This document shows, one piece after another, positions 57,479-64,000 of a stretch of DNA of 64,000 nucleotides. The notes below the pieces were generated by a model, which did no database searches, was not told where the DNA came from, and was given only the letters and a program-made list of their open reading frames with translations. A program made the position numbers and the translations under genes. Numbering within the stretch: the stretch's first letter is position 1; each line of letters starts with the position of its first letter. Where the stretch lies: the NCBI GenBank assembly GCA_905220665.1, contig CAJNAR010000169.1, positions 62,001-126,000 of the forward strand. Direction: 5' to 3'. Source of the stretch: Albugo candida (Eukaryota > Oomycota > Peronosporomycetes > Albuginales > Albuginaceae).

Positions 57479-58648
57479 ATGCTTCGTGATCAGAGTCTGG
57501 CGATGCAACATCATTGCTTTCGTAACACATTAGCAGGAAAATACGAGAAAAGCTGCTTATCGTGTGTGGCAAGTGTTACGAGATCAACGGTCTTGTCAAT
57601 GGGAAGAGCTTTCGAAGATCGGACAAATGCAGACTCCCCGGGGCCGTACCTCAATTACATACTTTCGGATTCTCCACCCAACTTCGAACTCGAGAAGATG
57701 TGTGGACGGGAATGTGGAAAGGTAGCGTATGCTGAAAACGAGGATGAATGTTCTGCAATCCTGGAACAGCGCTATTTCCCTTCGGCTCGGTATGTATTGA
57801 CTGCCAAGCGCTTGAAAAATCAATTAGAAGAAGCTTCATTTTCAAATCAGCAACCAAGCCTTTGCATTTGGGTCTTTTTCACAATGCCGGAGAATTGTCG
57901 GGCATGTCTTAGTCAAATAACGGACATTGGAGATTTGCTTACGATACTGTCACGGACAACGGCCTTGTTGCGTACTGGTCAGGCAAGCGTTCTCAAATGC
58001 GTGCATCTTCACTCGAAATGTCACTCTCTACGTAACGTACCGGAGAGTATATGTACGTATGCAAAAAAAATCAAGACTCGCCAAGCTTCTCAGCAAAGGC
58101 GAACGCAAACCCTCGGCTTTGATCTTAACATGGAACCACCACCGGGAATAGATATGGAATCCACGTCAACGTCAACGCAGGAACAAGGTACGCCTTTGAC
58201 AAGTGAATTGACAGTATTGACCTCGTCCCAGTCATTCGGAACAATTGCTACCGTGATTCATTTCGACAAAGAAGCAAATAAGATGGAGCTGAACCTTTTC
58301 CAATGCGTTGAACACATCGTCGTAAATGAAGAGGTACCGTTGATCTCTTTAAATCAGGCATACATAGGGTTGACGAAAAAAGAAAATGGTCTGAACCAGC
58401 TTGCGAAATGCGAAAATGAGTGTTCCATCCTGGTGCATCCCGACCCGAGACTTGAGATTCATTTTAATGACTTCCAGCTCTTACAAGCCTTGTCCGTTAA
58501 CGATTTGGTATCCATTTTTTGTGGAGGAATCGAGTCAGACGGAGAAACTCGTAGCGATTCGACAGGTGATTCTGATACCAGACGAGCTAAACGAAAAGCT
58601 ACAGATGTAGCTTACGTGAAACATTCCCGGTGTTTTGATTATCTCTAA
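57479..58648 (+). CDS. Unidentified 389-aa ORF, Cys-rich first half
   Basis: The longest unexplained ORF in the window. The first 200 residues hold many Cys, including pairs in KSCLSCVAS, CGRECGK and NCRACLSQ, compatible with a disulfide-bonded extracellular protein. Residues about 215-240 contain GFDLNMEPPPGI followed by a Ser/Thr run. The C-terminal half is acidic, ending in a Ser/Asp-rich segment and a short KRKA basic patch. No in-frame ATG lies upstream before a TAG at 57,464, so a signal peptide, if any, must come from an upstream exon such as 56,720. I do not recognise the family. Confidence 0.5.
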   Translation: MLRDQSLAMQHHCFRNTLAGKYEKSCLSCVASVTRSTVLSMGRAFEDRTNADSPGPYLNYILSDSPPNFELEKMCGRECGKVAYAENEDECSAILEQRYFPSARYVLTAKRLKNQLEEASFSNQQPSLCIWVFFTMPENCRACLSQITDIGDLLTILSRTTALLRTGQASVLKCVHLHSKCHSLRNVPESICTYAKKIKTRQASQQRRTQTLGFDLNMEPPPGIDMESTSTSTQEQGTPLTSELTVLTSSQSFGTIATVIHFDKEANKMELNLFQCVEHIVVNEEVPLISLNQAYIGLTKKENGLNQLAKCENECSILVHPDPRLEIHFNDFQLLQALSVNDLVSIFCGGIESDGETRSDSTGDSDTRRAKRKATDVAYVKHSRCFDYL

Positions 58649-58849
58649 AATCCTATCTTGATTACCGCAACATCCCAATAGGTGCCGATGTCATCCGACA
58701 AAAGATAACGATTCTGACGGGGATCGATAAGAAATTTAAAAAACTCCTGGTTTCAGAAAATGGCATAGTGACTACTATAAAAGTAAAGAAAAGAAGATCT
58801 TGACATCTCGTCGTTTTGAGTTGATTCCCCTGCGTTGATATAATATCAT
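58649..58849. other. Short spacer, nothing supported
   Basis: No open frame or repeat match found. Confidence 0.4.
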
Positions 58850-59010
58850 AGTGTGTCTTTGATTTCTAATTGGGATACATTAAGAGCTCAAACAATGAGA
58901 AGCGAAATTCATCCAAAGGCATTCGGCTTTTCCACGTGCTGATACGGGGCTGCAGCTACCTACTCTTCAACAACGCTGTTGATATTAGTAATAATGTCAC
59001 AATATGAGCA
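58850..59010 (-). repeat. Reverse copy of the MGSY outer upstream repeat
   Basis: The reverse complement matches 60,535-60,660 and 21,150-21,275 (shared GTGGAAA...GCCGAATGCC and TTGTTTGAGCTC blocks). It gives unit 5 its own small inverted repeat at about 1.6 kb distance. Confidence 0.65.
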
Positions 59011-60404
59011 TTTCCTACTTCAATCTGATCAGAGGACAAGAAGCAGACATTCACTGGGGAGGTAGATTAAGACGTCAACTGCGGAGCCTGATTTGCCATA
59101 TGCTGCTAAACGGTACTGATATTAGTGGAAAATATTACAGACATGGAAGATTAGAAGTTGATGTGAGCAGGCCCAGATATACTGCGTCGATGCTCTATTA
59201 TCTGGTGCTATCAGATGGTGCACTTCCTTCAGTGCAAATCGTAATGATTTATCACAGCCCGTTATGATGGGCTAATGTAATGTTCATGTTTGTCAATATA
59301 AATTTCAATGAACCGTGAGCGCAATCATAGAGCTGAATACATGTTTGGGTCTGGAGGAATTATCATGCCGCTCAATTCAGATCCGAGCCCGAAAATGAAC
59401 CTCATGGAAGAAAACCTGGGGCGAGGAGAAATTTCTAAGTAGTGCTCTTTAGGATTACTTAATGAGAAGTCTATAATGAGAAAAGATGTTTCCGGCTACA
59501 ATTGGGCAGGACATTCTTATATTTCCTGACATACATTTGTCCAAGTCAAATTTGCATCATAGACATTTATTTGGAGTATCCTTTCAAAATGCTACCAAAT
59601 CTTACTCTGTTGTGGCTGTTACAAATCCGTTGTTGACACCTGCAGCCATCCCTATAGCTTCATGACTTTTTATACCCTCAACGTCTACTGTTTCCGAGAT
59701 GGAGGCACTTAGAGTTTTTATGGGGTTTCACATATTCTTCATGACGTTTTACATGATTTACGAAGTTTCGTTCAAGCTCTGTCAATTTTTTCATAAAGAT
59801 GCCATGGTTCCCATTAACAATTCCAATCAATCTCATGTAAGGTTACACATTCGTCAGAAGGATTCTTTCTTGGCATTATGAACCGTTCGCCTGATGACAA
59901 TCGTGAGTGCAGACTCTTTGTCCGTGCGACCACTTCACAGTATGCGATATGTTCTGTTTCCTCCTCCAGAACAACAGGAGAGGTATGACACAGTTGTCTT
60001 GAAATATGAGGACCACGACATCCATCATAGGCACAAGAATTCGATTTGTTTGGGAAGGCGAGAGTCACTTGAAAGGATAAAATATCGATAATTGTGGGTC
60101 AGTATGACGGATGGAGGATGAGAAAGAAGAACATTGTGACTGAGCGTGTTCCATCACACAAGACCGAACGATGTGGAATAAAAATGCTATGGCTTCACTA
60201 CCAACATGATCTCTTTGTCGAAATGCACCCTTGCATAATGATAAGCATGCTACTTGCGAGATTATGGAGATCTTGCCGCGTAGTAAATAAGAATTAGGCT
60301 GGTCTAGCCTGGAACAAGTTTTTGCACTATCGTTCTAGTCTGGGCAGGCAGACTTTGTGCAGCTGCACGGGATGCTGTCTCCTGTGCAGGTGGACGGTTA
60401 TGCT
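59011..60404. other. No gene supported; includes the 59,112-59,250 repeat and codon-like pieces
   Basis: The segment 59,112-59,250 shares sequence and reading frame with 26,862-27,010. Around 59,814-60,091 both strands have open frames that look codon-like (plus strand: SLSVRPLHSMRYVLFPPPEQ; minus strand: EEETEHIAYCEVVARTKSLH), and I cannot decide which, if either, is real. Confidence 0.3.
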
Positions 60405-60819
60405 TATGAATATGATTATGATTGCCTACTGTCAACATCCAATAGGCTCCCTAAAATCCGATCCAACTTGCTCGACTCTCTCCATAGAGTTTCCGGTTCT
60501 CGTCCTCTGATCATATTGAAGTAAGAAATGCTCCTACTGTGATATTATTACTATTATCAACAACGTTGGTGAAGAGTGCACAGCTTCAGAACCCCATCAG
60601 CACGTGGAAACGCCGAATGCCTTGATGGATTTGCTCCTCATTGTTTGAGCTCCTACCGAATCACAACAATGGCAATAAAGGGTAAGCAACTGGCACTATG
60701 AATCAAACTTCGTCTCAATTAACCGCTTGTAGTAAGCCGTTGTTGTCTGAAACTGCAAATACTCGGCAAGACATTGACTCATGTCCTGCTTGAAATAAAC
60801 AGTCCTGAGTTACGGGCTT

Positions 60820-61101
60820 ATGCATGGGTATTTCTCCGTGTCGATACAATGTAAACATGTCGGGGTGGATCGGAAAACGGTACAAATAGAATGCTCGGCA
60901 GTGTATATTGTCAAAACCACTCTTAGAGGATATCCAGACGCTGGCCACGTCACATGCTATCCATCTTTACTAGTAATGGCTTTCTTGAAGAGGAAAATTG
61001 ACAAGGCGAACATAGGCAAGGATGAAGACAATGCTCTCAAACCTGTTGAATGCAAAAACCACATTGATAAACGATCTTTTATGCTGCCTCCGCAAGGCTG
61101 A
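60820..61101 (+). CDS. Upstream ORF-a, least damaged copy (about 93 aa)
   Basis: Continuous frame from MHGYFSVSIQCKHVGVDRK through RGYPDAGHVTCYP to NALKPVECKNH. The two duplication arms have lost one base in the middle. The C-terminal end differs from the arms (KRSFMLPPQG here), reflecting a local frame difference. Unknown family. The opposite strand is also open but less plausible in composition. Confidence 0.35.
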   Translation: MHGYFSVSIQCKHVGVDRKTVQIECSAVYIVKTTLRGYPDAGHVTCYPSLLVMAFLKRKIDKANIGKDEDNALKPVECKNHIDKRSFMLPPQG

Positions 61102-61201
61102 CGTCATGATTCTATCCTTATAGATTATTTGATGAAAAGCTTGGCATCTGGCCGAATCTTCGTGCACCGAATCGACATCTTCATTCTGACTTTATCACAA
61201 A

Positions 61202-61571
61202 ATGACCGACACAATAACGGATTCCTGGACCAGAGCAGTCCATGGATACGATGTGGTTGATCCTAATCTTACTGATAAACCCATTGTTGATACAAGCATC
61301 AGTGGACAGGCATCAGATCCATTAATTGGAAAGCCGAGTAAAAGAACAGCCTATCTTCGGTGCGTTTGCTAGTCACCTTCCCACATCCGTCATTCGCAAT
61401 AGCCCATGCAGTGATCTTATCCGCAAGATGTATCTGCTCTCATCCAGAAGTCTTCGCCAACGCAAGCGCTCTTCATTCGAACGAAAGATCAGCAGGCCAC
61501 CCGTAAGTCATACAAACCGAGAACTGGAGATGCTGTCAAACTCGCAACTACTGCCCTCATCGATCGTATGA
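61202..61571 (+). pseudogene. MTDT small protein, unit 5 copy with 11-bp deletion
   Basis: The N-terminal half (MTDTITDSWTRAVHGYDVVD) is open. An 11-bp deletion after the KPSKRTA region shifts the frame. The C-terminal half remains open in the other frame to the same TGA. It is closer to the right-arm copy at the position of the first left-arm stop. Confidence 0.55.
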
Positions 61572-61883
61572 CATTTCAAGAGAAGTTTAATGTAGTCGCG
61601 GCCTTCTTTCTGATTGTTTGTGCCCAACACACTCGTAGAATAGATTTGGCTACTGCATAAAGTGGGTACCAACTTCGTGATACTGAAAGCTACGGGCTGA
61701 TCAAAGCTGATGATCCACCAAGTACTTGACAAAAGGCATTTTTTTTTCTTTTTCAGAAGTACGTTTCGTATTGCGCAATCATTTCCCGCTTCCTTTTCCG
61801 ACGCGCTACTAATCGTTGCCTTTGGCTCCCGACAAGTTAGCCTGTATCTCTTGTCCTCCATTTTCGACATAAATAGTCACTTT

Positions 61884-61905
61884 GATTGGGCATATTTGGC
61901 CAATC
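61884..61905 (+). promoter_or_regulatory. Palindromic CCAAT element, MGSY gene 5 (most symmetric copy)
   Basis: GATTGGGCATATTTGGCCAATC: GATTGG at one end and CCAATC at the other. It ends 216 bp before the ATG at 62,121. Confidence 0.68.
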
Positions 61906-62120
61906 ACAAGAATACATGATCACCTTTGTACTGAATTTAAACTTCGATAAAACTGCATACCGTTGTACACTCTTAAGGAAGTGTTGCCAATTTCCCGTAA
62001 ATATGTTTCAAGTTTGATTCGATTTCATGGAACGTCGCCTATTTGTGACGCTATCTCCCCTTCTTCCTCAACCATTCTTTCATTTACGGACAAGTACAAA
62101 CATTGATTGATTGACCGACC

Positions 62121-63044
62121 ATGGGCTCCTATCTTACCCTCATCAACAACAGCGAGCTAACGTATGAATGCAAAGTCGGCTATCATGAAGCAGCCTTACA
62201 AGGCTCCCTGTACGCTGCCTTTCTTCTCGGCGCGGTGACCGGAGCTACCCGCGTAGTAGGTTGGTTCAAAATGATTTCGCTTGGCGCCTTGATTTTTGGC
62301 GTTGGGCTCTCTACTATTCAAGTAACTGCTTTGTACGGACCGAAGAAACAACTGAAATCTATTCGAGCGACAATGGAACAGTTCGATTACTTTTCCGAGT
62401 CATCCGTGGCTTCGATAAACATTGAGCTTGGAAAGAAAGGATTCTTCACGATCAAACCACAGGAATCGCATCAATACGGAAAGATGACTCTGGGCTTGCT
62501 TCGTCAAGCCACCTGCGTACGAACTGTTTACCTCACCAATGTGACATTAGACATGCAAGTACTTTTGATACGCCCGATATCGAGTGGTCTGCTACCAAAC
62601 AGAAATCGTAATTACGATATCAAAGCCGCTATGGATAAGACGGGCACTCAGCACTACATGGTGTATTCTGCCAGGTTCATGGAATATGAAAATAAGACTT
62701 TCTCCACGCAACCAGTTTTCCCTAACACTGCGGGTCAACAGCCATTGATAATGCCCATTCAGAACACGCAAGGCACAAGCCCTGGGTCGAATTCATCGGA
62801 AACAGCAAATGTTTCGCTTCTGAAAAATTATCAGCCAATTCATTCGGTCTCAACTTATTCCCAAGGAAACGACGGCTCTTCTTCTGACAATGGCACACTA
62901 CAAGCAGCAACAAAATCTCAATATGAGCCTGTCCCTTCTTCGAACGTTCCTCGCGCATTTTATACTGGAAACAGCGGAGCCATGTATCCTACAAACGTGA
63001 GCACTTTCCAACCTTTGCCGCAACCCATCCAATCAGTAGCCTAA
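62121..63044 (+). CDS. MGSY-family membrane protein, member 5 (307 aa)
   Basis: Intact single exon, the most diverged full-length member. It keeps MGSYLTLINNSELTYECKVG, the central FDYFSESSVAS and HQYGKMTLGLLRQATCVR motifs and the FMEYENKTFS segment near residue 195. The hydrophobic region is shorter by about 15 residues (SLYAAFLLGAVTGATRVVGW, then two short spans). The tail is Asn/Ser/Gln/Pro-rich. Upstream sequence is conserved with units 2 and 4, but I could not find the shared downstream tail after it. Confidence 0.82.
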   Translation: MGSYLTLINNSELTYECKVGYHEAALQGSLYAAFLLGAVTGATRVVGWFKMISLGALIFGVGLSTIQVTALYGPKKQLKSIRATMEQFDYFSESSVASINIELGKKGFFTIKPQESHQYGKMTLGLLRQATCVRTVYLTNVTLDMQVLLIRPISSGLLPNRNRNYDIKAAMDKTGTQHYMVYSARFMEYENKTFSTQPVFPNTAGQQPLIMPIQNTQGTSPGSNSSETANVSLLKNYQPIHSVSTYSQGNDGSSSDNGTLQAATKSQYEPVPSSNVPRAFYTGNSGAMYPTNVSTFQPLPQPIQSVA

Positions 63045-64000
63045 TGACGCCAGTGAGCAACCGATATCTTTTCTTACAACGCTAGTAATGCGTTGCGAAT
63101 TGATTTCTATAACCCTTGCACAAATATACATCCTCATCTTCCATCATCGTTTATTTATCCTGTGCTCATGACTCATATACTTGACTTCTATCGAAACACA
63201 ATCGCGAATGAGAAGCTGTGCAGATTCATCGGCAGCTTTACTGAGTTCTCTACTCGACGCTCATAGTTACGCGGTATTTCCGGCATTTCCGGCATTTTCG
63301 CACCGCACTACAATGAAGACGCGACCCAGAGTCTCGCTTTGGATCGAATGTTGTCGTCCATCCGAAAATGTTGGCATAGATAATCTCATGAACTTCGTAT
63401 TTCTTGACCAATTTCTATCCCCCTCTTAAGTTCTTTGTACACCATTGATTAAATTTTGTTCTGTTAGTGCGTATGCACGTGCGACTACTCTTTGATCATC
63501 AATATGTTTGATTGATGCGATGTTGACTTGATCAACTGCCATTTGGAATTGACTCACCCCATCGCCAAATAGTTTAACTAGAAAAGCGTGTTCGTGTTCT
63601 CATGTTCCACCGATCCAGAGCACTTGAACTCCGCACGAGTAATGCAGCAGTACCCAGGTTGGGTAATCTGAATTGCGCATGATCGATCACGTGCATTTCA
63701 TTTTGATTGAGAATGAGAGAATAACGTTCGAACCGTTTGTCAAGTAAACCAAGTGTTTATTTAGCGCCCATCGCCAGCTTTAGGATTATGGGAAAAGTTT
63801 GATGTGTATGAGGTCAATCAGTTCGAGCACATTGCATATGCAAAGATAGATCTGATTTTGCTACAGAGAGGAAGACCACCTAGATTTACGGCCATACAAT
63901 TATCATATCAGTCGCGTGAGCGTTGCTCACGTTGTCGTTTGGCTCGAATCCGTCAATAAGAAAGAATCGCTGTGGGCTAATCGAATGAGCGTAGTGGATG
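63045..64000. other. Intergenic right end, no gene supported
   Basis: One open frame (63,181-63,429) has no motif. No match to other MGSY downstream regions was seen. Confidence 0.45.

Larger units (their letters stand above)
60405..62120 (+). repeat. Upstream region of MGSY unit 5
   Basis: Direct-orientation counterpart of 21,020-22,741 at roughly 85-95% identity by eye. Includes ORF-a, the MTDT region, the palindromic element and the TTCTTTCATTTACGG block before the gene. Confidence 0.8.

Noticed and set aside
1..64000. Prokaryotic defence system, CRISPR array or operon
   Set aside because: Spliced gene, LTR, LINE and SINE elements show eukaryotic nuclear DNA; no regular short repeats with spacers or tight same-strand gene runs were found.

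Overview
This is nuclear DNA from a eukaryote with small introns, most likely an oomycete. Base composition and repeat content fit an Albugo-type white-rust genome best, but that genus is inference. The clearest evidence is a nine-exon GPI mannosyltransferase I (PIG-M) gene at the left end, whose eight introns are only 48-58 bp and which splices to a clean 417-codon frame. The retroelement gag, MULE, LINE and tRNA-derived SINE content also fits an oomycete. No bacterial operons, CRISPR arrays or rRNA genes were seen.

Layout. 1-2.3 kb: two host genes on the minus strand (an unidentified partial gene, then PIG-M). 3.9-4.8 kb: first member of an unrecognised membrane-protein family, here called MGSY from its invariant first residues. 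7-21 kb: transposon block with a damaged LINE (A) carrying a 303-bp MITE, an old LTR-element gag on the minus strand split by a 5'-truncated LINE (B) with a 14-bp target-site duplication, and a heavily decayed LINE (C). 21-38 kb: a 3.7-kb inverted duplication (arms about 21,420-25,150 and 33,985-37,942). Each arm carries an MGSY gene and a decayed or intact small upstream ORF. The 8.8-kb spacer holds a dead Tc1/mariner, LINE D with a SINE, and an MGSY pseudogene. 38-41.4 kb: gene-poor. 41.9-44.2 kb: MULE 1. 44.6-56.7 kb: LINE E, split by a Copia element with 163-bp LTRs and by MULE 2 with a perfect 9-bp target-site duplication. 56.7-58.6 kb: a possible secreted, cysteine-containing protein, apparently broken near its 5' end. 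60.4-63.0 kb: a fifth MGSY unit.

The most unusual feature is the MGSY family. There are five members in 60 kb (four intact, one pseudogene). All have the same N-terminus (a possible N-myristoylation site), a hydrophobic segment that differs strongly between members, a conserved central domain and a Ser/Thr/Pro/Asn-rich tail. All have a CCAAT-containing, mostly palindromic element about 202-216 bp upstream of the ATG. In the inverted duplication the two genes look identical at protein level except for a sharply bounded 114-bp block (residues 33-70), where about 40% of bases differ with no indel or stop. That pattern suggests segmental gene conversion or diversification. All alignments here were made by eye.
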